Origin: Micrasema longulum
Taxonomy: Eukaryota; Arthropoda; Insecta; Trichoptera; Brachycentridae
Assembly: GCA_022494885.1 (NCBI GenBank)
Contig: JAGVSM010003932.1
Location: 86,570 to 150,569, forward strand
DNA: 64,000 bases
Direction of reading: 5' to 3'
How positions within the stretch are numbered: the stretch's first letter is position 1; each line of letters starts with the position of its first letter. Both the position numbers and the translations under genes were made by a program. Positions 41,401 through 56,400 of this stretch are shown here, one piece after another. The notes below the pieces were generated by a model. It searched no databases. It had not been told where the DNA came from and saw only the letters and a list, made by a program, of their open reading frames with translations.

Positions 41401-44400
41401 AGTTCATACAAATAGTTCAATTCAGAAAATGAAAATTGATATATTGAAACTGTGCCTTTGGTCTGAAAGGGCCAATGTCAAAAATTACAACATTACCGGC
41501 GAGTGATTTTGTAGCTATTTTGTGGCGTTATAATAAACTATTTGAGGCGTTTAAAACTATTATCAAAAAAAAAATACTACTACATAATATGTGTGTGTAT
41601 ATAAAATGGTTAAAATAATAAGTATTTTTATTGAAATTAACCCTCTGCAAAGTGTTAGCAAGAGAAACAAATTCCGACATTGGCCCTTTTAGACCCATGT
41701 CACAGATATATCAATTTTCATAATGGAATTATTAAAAAAAAAATGTTTTCAATTCCCCTAATATTCATAAATAATGTCTTCATATGAAATTTTGGTTTTT
41801 AGTAGTCTATAATTTCTTCATCTAGTTTACTTTGTCATTCTTTTATTAGACTCCCATCAATTTTCAGTGTATATGCTGAACTTAATGACTTTTGCGTGCA
41901 AACTATCAATTCATTGTACTTATCCTTTGGTATCATCATATAATCTGTTATTTTTTTCACATTCTTACTACTTAGGCTTATGTCCTGAAAAAAAAACCCC
42001 AATTTAATAAAATGATTTATGAGCATTATCTACCTGTTGATGGGATCTACGTTCAAGGCGCACGGAAGGAATGCGGTCATGTGTTTTGACGCTGCCCGGT
42101 CGAGTTCTGATAAAAATTGTCGAGATTCACAAACATATCGTCAGCATTTGTTTCCTCAAAACTCAAACCGCCATAGTCAAAGAAGAAATCAAGTGTTGGC
42201 GATTCCATTTTGTAAAACAACACTAGAACAGAGGCATGCAAATGTCTTTGCCCCTAAACTGCATAACTCCTACATTAAAGACACAACAACGGAAAATGAT
42301 CATTTAAGCCTCTCTTCTTCTAATAATTCATTTGGGTCAAAAATATAAATGTCAATGTTTTCTTTTCTATGTAAACTTTTAATTCACTTTCGTATTTATT
42401 CTTTATTAAATTTTCTATCTTAAATTTAATAATTTTCTCCGCGTCTATTTTTTATTTTTCTATTTCATATTTTCCACTTATTCATATTTTTTTTTTTAAA
42501 TCTTGAGTAACTTAAAATTTTTATTTTATATGTTTTCTTTATGTATTTATAAATGTATCTACACCATAGATTTTATAATATATTCTAGATTTAGTATACC
42601 CCACGCACAGCCCATGCCTATGTGGATTTTTTTGTTTTTATACGTACAGGTGAAATATTATGTAATAAAAAATGTAACGAATATAAACAAAAAAATTGTA
42701 AATAAATATTATATTTGTAAATATCGATGAGCCAATTTTTATCAAAACTTAACTTAACCGGCCTGCATCACAACACACTACCGCATTCCGTTTGTCGCAT
42801 TGAGCGTAGACCCCGTATGTAGTGTGAAGTTTTTTCCGTGATTATTTACACTTACCTTTTTATTTCTAAAGTTAATCTTAAAATCGGGTAGGGTGCGCAG
42901 AGATTTGATGTCACTGGACTGAGATGCAAGTCCTATATTTGTTACCTGAAATGTTTTGAAAAAAATTATACAGTGACTTAAATTCATAATCATCGTTATT
43001 TCTTAAACCACACTTAGTGGTGCATAGGGCACTGCATTTATGCTACAATTACGGTGTATCTCAATCAATGAAGGCAAGGCGGTCTTAACGGTTCAGACTA
43101 TGAAATATTACAGTGAAATTCATAATTTTCCTATCCGCACCCAGTGGTGCATATGGTATCTAGATATTTGTTGTGAAGGTAAAGTGGTCAGTCTTACCCT
43201 TCAGGTGCCTCTAAGGACAGTGAAATATTGCAGTGCCAAACCACCATTAAAACAAATATTTCGTATGCACCAACCACCACACCACGAGGCTGACTTATAT
43301 ACCTACACCCGAGAATAGCCGTCAGGTCGAAAGTGCTCATCCAAGAAGATCCTCAGAACTGTATTTTTTATCCGCCTGGACATAAAAAGCACCCTTTTAA
43401 ATAAATATTTCTTGTTGACCTTACTGGGGATCGAACCCGAGACCTAAGGCACGGTAGGAAAACTTTCTAACCAGTTGACCACAACGCGGACTAATCATTT
43501 TCCATGATTTTTACCCGAGAGCAGCAATCGAGTTGAAAGCATTTGTCCAGTGTTCTGGTTCCGTTTCACACACAGAACTGTATTCCACCCCGACATGAAA
43601 ATAATACCCAATTTAATCGGGTTGTGGTCCTGTGGCTAGTGTCTTGGACTAACGGACCAATGGTCCGTGGTTCGAATCCCACTCTACTCCAACTTTATTT
43701 CCATTTTCTAATAGTGAGTTATTTACAACTTGTTGAAAATGGCCCTAAAAATTAAATATTTGGTAAATCATAAGAACGCAAATATTTCTTTTTCTTTAAA
43801 AAAAAAAAATCAATGCTTACAGATTTCAATGGTGCTCCATACGAGCTACTTATCAAATCATAAGGCTTTGCTTCATCTTCAGCAGAATCTGCTATGCCTC
43901 TGGTTTTATCTTTTGTTGTAGATTTCTCTTTTGAAAAATTTTTGTCAATCTGAAAAAAAATAATTGAACTACGTGAATTAGAAATTATCATCATTTTTAA
44001 CACTGGTCCACACAACTTTTGACGCATTTTATTAAAGTTTTAGGCTGATTTCAGAATAAAAAAATAATTATTTCGAGCGTATCAGAATTTTGTGTTTTTC
44101 AATTGTTGCAAAATGTGTAGGTATAACTTTATTTTTTTCGGGAATCAACACCAATTCTCCGATTTTTATGGCAACACTGGACTCAAATTTCAGTTTTTCA
44201 GAGAACAATAATTACCGTTGATATTAATTAATTAATTAGCATTCATAAACATCTGTGGACCAGCGTAATTTGATCAGTAAAACAATCAATACCTTATCAT
44301 CCGGAACTCCATAGGATGTTGATGGAGGAAATTTTTGTTTTGGTGGAAGCAAATCAGTAGATGGATTGGAAACCTTCAAAATTCAACCAGCGAATCAAAT

Positions 44401-47400
44401 TTGATATAAGTAATTAATAAATTAGAATATTTTTATGAAAATGTTCAATTGTATGTTACACTCATTATAATAGTAGGTAATAAAAATTATTTGATCTATT
44501 TTATTGTTCAATATCAATTTAATAAATGGTATTATTAAGAGTAGAAAAATTTATTAGGTCATACAACTGTTTTGTATTCGAATACCCACTATAATTTTTT
44601 TTTTTTTCCATTTGCATTTTTGTGTATTATATCACTTTGCAGTTAACAAAATATTATGTTTATTGATTGTTAATATAAGTTGTGTCTATTTTTTTCCAAA
44701 TGAATAGAAGAAGAGAACAGAACAAAAAAAAAACAACAAATTAGCCAATAATTTATAGCATCTTTCCCGTACATTGCAAAAATATCACGAGCAGCTTTAT
44801 TTTATTTTTATTTATTAAGGAAAAACAACAGTTGTTTTATAAAAATACAAAATATAAAAAATAGTACATACATCCAGTTAAAGTTTTTCACAAATATAAT
44901 GAGAGAACATGTTACACAGTAAAGAGAAAAATAATATATTATATAAGACATAAGAAAAAAAAAGAGCTCGTAAGAAGGTTAAGGGATGAGGAAATAGAGT
45001 GAAGGAGAGCGATTTTCATAATATAGTTGACCAATTCAAAATTTTGATATCATAATAAAATAAACATATTTAAAGGAACATAATCTTATTACTTATTACA
45101 CACTGACAAATGTTTCATTTTACAGTGTTTAAAGTCACAAAATTTTATGTTAAAAATATCTAAATGGGGACAAAGAAAATTAAATTTGGAGCAGCTACGA
45201 TAAATAAACGAGTTTTGAACATAATTTTTTTTGGGCAATGAATTATAAAAAAATGAACTTGTCGTGTTGACTTTACGGGACAATTGATTGAAATACGCTC
45301 CAAGAGATATGGACTATTGATAAAATTGTTTAAAATTTTGAAGAGGAAAGACAGATCAGAAATGCTTCTACTTTTAGTAAGGGAAGTTAAACTATGAAAG
45401 TAAGAAGAGTCTCTGCCAGCTTTATTGCATCGATTGAACGAGGCGGTGAAAATGCTCACTCTACTCGACATTTCATTTTGAAGGCTTAATCTAATAAAAT
45501 AATATGTGTAACCTAAAAGCAAATTCAATATTTTGTAAAGTAGAAAATTTTCTTTCGAACGACGTATAACCTTTACCATTTTGTTTTACCTTTGGCATTA
45601 TTTTAAATTTAAAAAAAAACAGATACAACTCATGTTAGCAGTGTTAAGTTTTTTTTTTAATATAGATCTTAATTTAAATTCGTATTGATTTTTGTGAGTG
45701 TCAAACCAGAGTATTGTTGCTTTGGTGGGTACTCCTTGTATAGTATAAAAAGAAAGCATAAGGGCTATAACGGTCTATATTTTGTTTTTTCTCAAAGTCT
45801 TCGGTCGTCACAGAGCGCACTGTGCTTATTAAAATAAATATTTTATACAGTCAACTATTTATACAGATTTTTTATTTAGTAGAGATCGACAGCCATAATT
45901 TTATTGAATGCTGCAGTACCAGCACACATTTTTCCAAGCAGTTTACATGATATTACATACTTATGTAATGATTTTTAAAAAAGTAAAAGCCTCTGAGGGA
46001 TCCACACTAAAAAATCCAACAGCAATATTACCAATTTTAATACTAGTCGCAGTCAATTTTCTTCCAAAATGTATTCTACTCTGCCAATAAGTTAGGACAT
46101 AAATAATATACAAAATAATCATTAAAAAGTTACACTCACTTCAGCTATTGGTACTCCATAAGATGTAGAAGGTGGTACATATGTGTTTTTTATTTCTTTG
46201 GGCTGCTTATTCTGAAGACAATCAATAACAAAAAATATAGAAAACATCATCATCATTCCCTTTTCACACCTAATGGTGCGTAGGGCACTGCATTGGTACA
46301 CCAATCGCAGTGTATCTTGATATTTTATTTTGTTGCATGAAGGTAAAATGATCAGTTTTACGCTTCGGGTATCAGTCCAGGGACTATGAAATATTCTAGT
46401 GTAAAAACAACTTTTTAACTTTTATCTCACTAAGCATTCAAAAATTACACGTGATCCGAACGGGGAGACCAAACGACCCCAGCGCCTACTTATATATGGC
46501 ATCAGGAGAATAAAACGTCAGAAGTGTTTATGGCCGTGCAATAATTTATTCATGTTTTCGTGTACACATATTTTACTTATTCGTGTATTTTATTCATTTT
46601 TGTTAGTTTGCCGAATGCTCATGTTCATAAAGTGAAATTGACCAAATCGGTCTATGAAGGATTCGAATCCCCGCCTTCGGTTTGGCTAGGTTAAATAAAT
46701 ATTTCATGTCAAGCATGTCGGGTATTGAACCCGAGACCTCTTGCACGGTAGGCAAATGCCCTGACCACTACAATATAAAATATAATCCACATGAAATCAT
46801 AAAAACAGTATTTCAAATAGAAAAATGGCAGAGTAAATTAATTATTTTAATTTATACTTACATGTTGAATAGGTACACCATAAGATGTGGAAGGCGGGAT
46901 GTACGTATCTTTGATTTTTTCAGGTTTTTTCTTCTGAAATAAAAATAACAATTTGATTTGTCAAATAAACAAACACCAGCTTTTTTTTTATTTCTCATCT
47001 CCCCAATAGTAATTAAATAATTCGCATTAGCATTGTGAATTTGTAATTTCACATGATAAATTAACCAATGCTACTAAATACTAATGAAATGTATGTATAA
47101 CGATAATATTATCGATATTACAATTATCAATAACATTAATATACAGGTGGATTAAGTAATAGCATCATCATTTCCCTATCCGCACCTAGTGGCGTTTCAG
47201 GGGATCAGTCTTACACTTCAGGTGGATGCCTGTCCAGGAACTATAAAAACATTGCAGTGTAGAACCACCTTTAAAACCAATATTTCACACCCAATTTTCA
47301 AACCAATATTTTGAGGCAAATAATGATAATCAGAAGAAAAAAAAAAACAAATATTTTTGAAGAGCCATAAATAATCTAAACTTCTTCTTTGGGAAGAAAC

Positions 47401-50400
47401 CTTTCCTACATGTTATTAGCACTGCATTTGCTATAACGTTAAACATGCTACGCTATTTTCATTAATGATATGAAAAAATAGCATTAATTTGTGATAAAAT
47501 TCTTAGTATGTATAATTATTGTACCTCTTCTATATGTTTTTCTGCAATATCTATAAGTCCTTTGTTTGGTTTGATGTCACCCTTTTCTTCCTGGACAGAA
47601 ACAAATGAAGTATTTATTATTACAAAATAATGTACAAATAACTTAGGAGTATTTTTTTTCATAAGCTTGTATTAAAAATGTTTAAATCAATCATATCATC
47701 AGGTCAATACAAATGTTGCAAATTTTCCAAAAGTCAACATCACAGCAAAAGAACACCTTTATTTTTATTTTTTCAAATAGGTATTACTGATAAATTGATT
47801 CATGTTAAAAATAAGTGTGATTATATTGTTTGAATAAATTGTAATAACGTTTTGAATGCATTTTGTAAATTTGCTATGGGTTTGGTTTGCTTAAATAGTT
47901 GATTTGACATTGAATAGGCGTCATATTATCTTTCTAACTATCGAATAATAATACAAAAATATGGATCGTTGTTATTTAGGTAGTATTATTAATAATAATT
48001 AATCGTAATTTTTTTTATCGCAATTTTTATTATTTTATTTTAAGATTATAACTGAAAAATTGTATGTAAACCAATAAATAAATATATTGACATATTTCAA
48101 CGGAAGTCTAGGTATTTACAGGGCTTATGATCTGTCATTGGCTGGTTTAAGTGGCCACTTTACACACTGTGTAACATTCATCATTTTGCCCATGTTTGAA
48201 CATCCATATTTCTTAAATTCTTCCATATAGAAAATCCAAAAGAAGTTTCTGAGATGTCTCTACATGAGAGAGTGCGGGTATTATCCTTGGCTTTACCTGA
48301 CCGAGTTTCTCCAGGGTATGCTTGGATACAACGGTTTAGAGACTAGAAGGAATGTGTATTTGACTACACATTATTATCGATTGTTGCGCAGTATTGTCGA
48401 TAATCCTGAGGTTATGATGAGCATTGGTTTGTGTGTTTACTGATCTAAGACAGCGTCAGCATAGATCATTTCATATTCCAATATACAGCACCATCCTATT
48501 GATGGTTATGCCTGTTGGAAGGGCTACCGCTATGGTGAACAACGTCGCTTTGGATGCTGATCTGTTCCATGTATTCAAAGGGGTTTTCCGGAGCAGGATT
48601 CTACTACTATTTTGACAAGAGTCTCTTTTATGTTTTCTTTTTATAATATGTATGCCTTAAATTTAAGTTGTTAATGCATATGTTATTTTTTAAGTAAATA
48701 AATTGAAATTTAAATATTATATTATTATGTATGGTATATTATTTATACATTCCACAATATGAAAATCTTTATTTTGCTATTGCGTTTTTCATAAAAAATA
48801 TCAAATTCACAAGTATTCAATGAATTTGATGACATTAAACATAAAAAAAATATTGCACAAAATCAATAGGTAACCTACTCCATTCTTACATTCTCATGAT
48901 ACTGTTTTTTTGTGAACAATAAAGGATTTTTACCTGATTTATCTGTTTATCAGCTATTGCCAACAATTCTTTTGTTGGCTTAACATCAGTTTCGGTGTCA
49001 GGATTCTGTTAAAAAATAAACAAAATGTATTATTAAATATTCAAAATTATTTAATTTTATTTCTTATGTACTTTCACACCTCATACAAATTTTTTAGAGG
49101 GTATCAGTATTTCAATACCTACTGTAATTTTTTTTTATTGGAATCTTAAATAGTGAAGTTAAATATTTAAATAACTGCTTTTCAATATCGATATAAAAAC
49201 AAATAATAAATTTTCAAAATTAGCTCCGACTTAGAACAGACTGAGCTACGCTAGATGGAGACTAACTTAACCTGAGGGTACTTAATGAAAGAGTAAAAAA
49301 TCCTTACATGTTCTGGTACTCCGTATAGAGATTTTGGTGGACTTGATTCACTGTGTGGAGGGAATAAGTAATACTTGGAGTGGTCATCTGGTGGAGATAA
49401 TATATGTTTTGGTTCTTCTGGTGGTATATATAAACCGTGTTCGTGTTTTTCTGCTGGTGGATATGGTTCATGATGATGTTCTTTAGCTGGTGGATATGGT
49501 TCATGATGATGTTCTTTAGCTGGTGGATATGGTTCATGATGATGTTCTTTAGCTGGTGGATATGGTTCGTGGTGATGTTCTTTAGCTGCTGAACATGGTT
49601 CGTGATGATGTTCCGCTGGTGGATATGGTTCATAATGATGTTCTTCTGCTGGGGGATATGGTTCATACTGATGTTCTTCTGCTGGGGGATATGGTTCATG
49701 ATGTTCTGCTGGTGGATATGGTTCATGATGATGTTCTTCAGGTGGTGGAAGTGGTTCATCTTCTTGTTCTGTTGGTGGATACGGTGCATGTTCATATTTT
49801 TCTGGTGGATAAATTTCATATCCCGAGTGTGGGTGATCATCACTAGCTGATGGGTGTGGTCCACCGTAGGTATCGTCGGATTCACTGGCGTCCTTTAATT
49901 CAAAACATATTTAAATGACTTTCATATATGCAAAATACATATTGGAATTGTATTGTAATTGTTATAATTTATTTTTTGTATTTATTCATATAAAGACACA
50001 TTACAAAAAAATAATAAGATATCCCTAACTCTATGAGGCCAAGAGTCCTGTGTAGAGTTGGGATACAACAAAATACTCTTTTTTTCTATGATTTATTTTG
50101 TTGCCCTTTAATAATAAGGAATATTTTTATGTTTTTTTTAAATATTTTTTATTTCCTTTTTTAATTGCTATAAAAAAAAAACATATTATCTTTGACAGAA
50201 TATTTTATTTTTTCTTTCTTATGTTATACAAAAATATTATAACTGTCGATTGTTTATTATAGGAGCAAAAATTCATTAACATTTTTATGTATACCCACGA
50301 ACAGGCCATGCCTTTGTGGGATTTTTTTGTTTACTATTTTTCTATTAATATGTATTTCATTGATATGTAATTATGCTTTTTTTTTTAATACCCTGTTTTA

Positions 50401-53400
50401 CTATTATGTTTATTGTAAGAAAACAAAAAAAAAAAAAGAATAGAAAGTGGGAGCATGCATATTATTGAAGAATACTACAAATAAAAAATATTACATAAAC
50501 ATAAATTTCAATAAACATCTATATATATATTTGAAACCAACTAGTCTTTTAATGTTCTAAAATGATTTAATGTGTTTTTTTACTTACTTGCGATTCTGGT
50601 GGTGAATAAATGTATTCTGAATCTTCCGAAGATTGTCCGCTCGGGTCACCTGGAATGATTTCCTTCGAATCTATGAAAATTGGTCCGAGAAGCTTTGGAT
50701 TGAAGTCACTTAAAAAACCTCGTTTTTTTCGGCTGTGAAACTCGTTCAAAACACTCCATAATTTATTAATTTTGTTTCCATCAGATTCAGCTAAATAATT
50801 CCCCACATCTTCATGAGAGGTGTTATTTTTCAATTGATTATTTTCATTGAGTGTCTTTCTTTCGATAACACCGGCATCGGAATAAATTAGTAAAATAATT
50901 TGAATGACTAAAAATGTTCCTGTATACATGATGATTTTGTCTACTCGAGTGAAAGTTTAAGGGAGAAATGTTCATAATGTTTGCCACTCTCTCTCTTAAA
51001 TAAGTTTCAGTGATTAAGAGCACAAACAAGGATGGGAATGTATCAATTTTACAATTGTGTAATGGGGTGCTAATTGTCTGGTAAATAGAGTTCGGTCTGT
51101 AAAATACTTTCACTGAATTATTTATGTTGTCTTATTATGTAAACCTGATCTAAAGCAACGAGAAGATCATAATATTTGACACATTTTTGTGATTATGTAA
51201 TTTGATTATATTTCTTTGTTAGCGAGTGGAATTTCTCAGTCAGTGTTATGAAAATTGTTACTAATTTGAGAAAGTATACATTTCAGGTAAAATATTGAAT
51301 AAAAAATATCTTGTGTTACCATTTTAGTTATTTTGTTCTTTTGCCGATTAAGAAAAGAAATATACCTATTTATATTTTTTTTCCATGAATAAAAAATAAT
51401 AAATGAACTGCAATTGAAATGAATTCGGTTTATGTGCTCATTTTTCATTTTATTATACTAAATAGCTTCATAAATATCTGTTTACTTTATCAAATAAACT
51501 TAATTTAGTAGGTATCATTACTTAAAAAAATGTTTTCTTAATAAAAAAAAATACTGTAGAAATTGTTTTAGTTATTAAAAAGGGAAAAAAATATCTAAGA
51601 GGAGAGAGAGAGAGAGAGAGTATAATATATTTAACTCTGCAAAATTCCAATTTCAAAGAATATGTTTTTTGAAAAAACAGAATTTATGTATATTTTTTTA
51701 TTTCCAGACTGCATTGTGCGTGGATGTTAGTGGAGGCACAGACAAACCTTTCACGATCGCCTTTCGATCTTATAGAAATGGAGAGGCTCCTGTCAGGATT
51801 GACAATCTCTGTGAGGACATATTTCTTAAACTCAATCAGAGTGAATCGGGGCAGGTTGCTTTGCTTAGTCCCAACCAATCCACACTCTATACTTGGGATG
51901 ACCCCACCAAAGAAAGACTTCTATTCTGGAATGTATACAATAACAAAGGAAAAGGATTTAAAGCTAATTTCCACAAGGATGGGTAATAAACGACATAGAA
52001 AAGATAATTAATTCCGATAAATGTATATTCAGCAACGTGTTGCTATTATTTTTGTTTTTACAGATTCGGTGAAGAAAAAGTCAGTTTTCACACTGTCAAA
52101 CATGCCGCCCTCACTGCCACTAACAGCGTGACTTCTAAATTATCATCCACATTAAAGAAGTTAACTCCGAAGTCTCCCGAACCTGAATCTTCGAGTGATG
52201 AAGATACCGACTCAACCGAAGTCCCAAAAACTCCAGCCAAAACCACCAAATCCAAATCTGCCAAAGTAACTGTCTATTGGGTCTGCTACTTGGAGGGTTA
52301 CCAGAGGGTATTTATGCTGACGCAGGAGGAGAGAATCGCATATCAATATAGACAGAGAATCGATTCTGAAAAGTGCAATTATGAACTCTTTTTAGCGATG
52401 TCCGGATTCGGTTTATCAGTCTGCATGCAAACATCCATGGGTATAAAAGAATTATCTTATGTAAGCTTGACTGATTCCCCCACCAAATGGGAAATAAATG
52501 TGGCCCATAAGTGGAAACTGCTGACGGTAGACCTAACTTCTTGGATAGAAGACAGATTTAAATCAGATCAAAAGAAATGTCAATTAAAAGAATACATTCA
52601 TATAGACTTTGATAAGATGCAGATGACCAAACCTTTCTTCGGCGAATTACGTCGCACATATCGCCCGGCTTTGTGGATGCAATTACGGAAATCCGATTCT
52701 CAAACATACACGCATATTAAACTCCACAGGCTGCAAGTAGATAATCAGCTATACGAGGCAGTCTTTCCTACTGTCTTATATCCCGCACCACTCCCTAGTC
52801 AGATCGCAAGGAAAATGGGAACGCGTCCTTGTATCGAGTACGTAAGTCTAAAAAGAAATCGGCCGTATTGCAACCAAGAGGCTTATAAATACATCAAGTT
52901 ACTGGTACAGGAGTTCTGTATCCAGCTAGATAAGGGCTTTGTCAATTATATTTTTGATATCATGAATCAGTGGACGGTGGAAGAGAAACCGGCTCTACGT
53001 TTGAGGGCAGATTTGGCTTTAGTCCATGTTCCTATAGCAAATATTGCCACTAAACAAGTTGCGGAAAATTCAAAACTGACTATTATCGAATATATGCACC
53101 TGTCTCCCGTTAAGATACGGTTAAGCCTTTCTTCCAGAGGTTACTCTAAGGATATTGCAACTGGTAGTGATAAGAACACAAAGAAAGAAAATCGACCCAA
53201 GTTGTTTAACAGTGATTTGTTAGAGTTTTTATTCAACTCTTGGAGCTCGTGTTTAACAGAAATGAAGGGAGTCAAGTTAAAGTAAGCTGTTTATCTGTTC
53301 TCATTAAATTATATTAGGTAGTATTCTGTTTTGTAACTAACTGTTTGAGTACTACAAATGATGACCAACAACTTGGGAATGTAGTTTTCCTCTTTTTGCA

Positions 53401-56400
53401 GAATGGCGTATTTTGAAATATCAGGGAAAACATTATCCCCTCTCCAACTGTATAATGACGCTTATCTGCATTATTATTATCAACTTATACAACAATTTTA
53501 TGTTCTCATATTGGGGTTGGATATTTTGGGAAATCCTTATGGAAAGATTACCGATTTCACCAGAGGGTTAGGTGAATTTTTCTATGAACCGTTCATGGTA
53601 AATATACATGTATTACTGTTTTGAAATAAATTAAAAGCTCGTTCTTAATTTACAACTATGCGTACTTTCAAATCACATTTTTTATTTGCAGATGTAACTA
53701 GTTTAATTTATTTCTAAATTGTTAAAATATTTTTTCTAAAGGCTATAGCAGAAGGTCCAGAAGAAATAGCAAACCGTTTGGCATTTGGAGCCTCTTCACT
53801 ATTTGGTCACAGTGTGGGTGGCGTGGCCAAAACATCTTCTCTTCTTGCCCAATCTCTGGGAGAACTAATGTCCACACTGTCATTTGACGATGAATTCAAA
53901 AAGAAACGCCGTTACGGTAAGTATTTTGGACATTCTCGTCATTTCATTCCGCTTGACTTTTATTTCATTTATTTTATTCTGAATGACATGATACTTTTTG
54001 ATGGTTTTCGACTGAATTTTAATTCTTTTTTATGTTCGTTTTTTTAGGTTATTGCCTCCAAAAGAGTAGCGATTTACCTGAATCATTGATTCTGGCTAGC
54101 CAAACATATGTTATGGGGGTGGCCTTGGGATTAAGTGGCATTATCATGAAACCATTTTTTGGTAAAAGCATAACATTGTTGTCCATTTCCTTTACTGCTC
54201 GTGAGCATGCAACTCTTCATTCTCATCTTTCCCTGATCAAAGTGTCAAATGTCTTAACGCCATAACTTATTATTTATTACGCTTGCCAATCTTTAATTCA
54301 AATACATGTTATCATTTAGAAAGAATGCAATCCATACCGAATTTCATAACTTGAGCCTTTGCGAATGATTATTTTCCTTTAATATCTATGTTTTGAATTT
54401 GTGTCATTCTGCATTATTCTTGATTGCGACAATTCATTAATTTAATGTATGGCTAATGTTTGCATCGTCATTTCAATGTGGTAACATCACAAATAGACAA
54501 TTTATTAACTGCACCTTTCATATATCTAAAAGTAACAAACATGAACAAAAATAAACATCTTCTATGGATAAAATTTTAAAACACAAATAATAATTACTGG
54601 AACTCTCAAAACACAATTTACTTTCCTAATATTATTAGATATTCTGTAACTATTTTTTTATAACACGAGCTGAACCCGGCAATGCTTTGCTATTGCTAGA
54701 TTTGAGTACATACTCGTATCACAATCAAAAGTTTGATATCAATTATTGTATTTACTCCAAATTAGATATGTACGTATACATTATTATTTTTGTGTTTCGG
54801 TTTACATACATTGTGAGGACAGAGAATTTTGAAAAATAGGTATTTGAACATTGTTTTCCTGTCACTGTCTTGCAGATGCCTCCCCGATACTGTACGAAAA
54901 AGACAACTACATGTCAGACCTTTTGTTAGAATAGAGAAAATCGACGTTTTGTTGTCCCGTTTCCCGCACCTCAAAACTGAACCAATTTTGTTAATTTTTT
55001 TAGACAGAGTATCAGAATAAATTTTCTCTATTGGTATGTTTTGCGTTTTTCAAAAATAGTTATGTTTGTATACCATGCGCCCGAAAACAGCGCATGAAAC
55101 TGTGCTTTTTTATGGGATTTTGAATTGTTCTAGTTCCCATAATAAATTATTTTTGTTAACACGAAACAATTGGGACATGCCAATGGTAAATATCTATAGT
55201 GTGTGAAAAAATCACTGCTCTAGTGCAATAATCCAGAGAAAAAATACGGGAATACGTACTTTTTTATTTATTTATGGACATTTATGCAGTTTATAGGAAT
55301 GAATATGAATATAAGTAAGTAAGAAGAAAAGTCGGACCGCGTTTCCTGTTAAGATTAAACATTATTAAGTATACTTACAAAACTTTACTTCATAATGCTT
55401 TAACCACCAAAACAGGTTCGGTGCTCTTAAATAAAACCATCGGCCTATTAATACACATAGACGCACCCGGAACCCTCTAAAATCATGACACTTAACTCAT
55501 GCCTAAACGCTCAGTCCTGTCCTACGCTTATTTAGTCGTTCTTTAACCGCCAGCCGAGTTTTGACGTGAGCTTGACATTTAATGTTATGTTTTGAAAGCT
55601 TCTAAAAACCGTTCGGATAAATGTACAAAACATGGTGTAACTTTTCATTGGCAAGTAGGTACCTAGGTACTTGTTTATGATTGAATTCCTGAACTTAAAA
55701 TAATTAATTTTCAAATATTGAATTTAAGTTGGTACCTAGGTATTTGTTTATGGTTGAATTCTAAAACTTTAAATAGTAAATTTTCGAATATAAAATTATT
55801 TTTGCAAATGTCAAACTCGGCTCTTCTCAACAACAGGGGTGCACTATATTTAGGAAAGCGATTTTCAAAAATGTATCGAATGTCAGTTGATATTATTTTT
55901 ATATTACCAAAAATCCAGTAAATAGAAATAAATGTGTAGAAATTTTAAGGAAATAATCTGACTGGGATCCATAAAAAACGAATGTTGTTTTTTTAAAACA
56001 AACTTTTTTTTAAATAGGTGCGAAGGTTTTCACGGTCACTGTTATCAATATTTTGTATCTTTTTTGGGTGATACCGTGTATGTTGGATTTGATCCGACGT
56101 TTCGGCTACCATTGCAGGAGCCATCTTTTTTTTATTCACTAAAAAATAACATCTACCATATTTTTTATTAAATGCATTCTCATCCAATGCAACCTTGGTG
56201 ATAGATAAAAAAAACATTTTCGCTACTAACTTTTTTTCTACAATTTAAGATTTTAATAGCTAAAAATATGTCCGTGGCATAGATCTACATTTCGCTGAAA
56301 ACCGCACGTAAATCTGTCCAGTAGTCATTCAGTCCATCGAGAACACACATACAAACAATGCCTTTTATATATATAGATATAAAACAGATTCATTGACACA

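Noticed and set aside
45690..45760. Possible extra exon of the nested gene (EYPPKQQYSG-like on the minus strand)
   Set aside because: Has an acceptor-like AG but no in-frame donor, and it reads into a stop. Composition alone is not enough.
49304..49885. 193-codon minus-strand open frame (Asn/His/Ile/Gln-rich) and two plus-strand frames across the His repeat
   Set aside because: The 33-bp unit has no stop in several frames, so all copies stay open together. Only the HHHEPYPPAKE frame joins both splice neighbours in phase and ends in a YGVP module.
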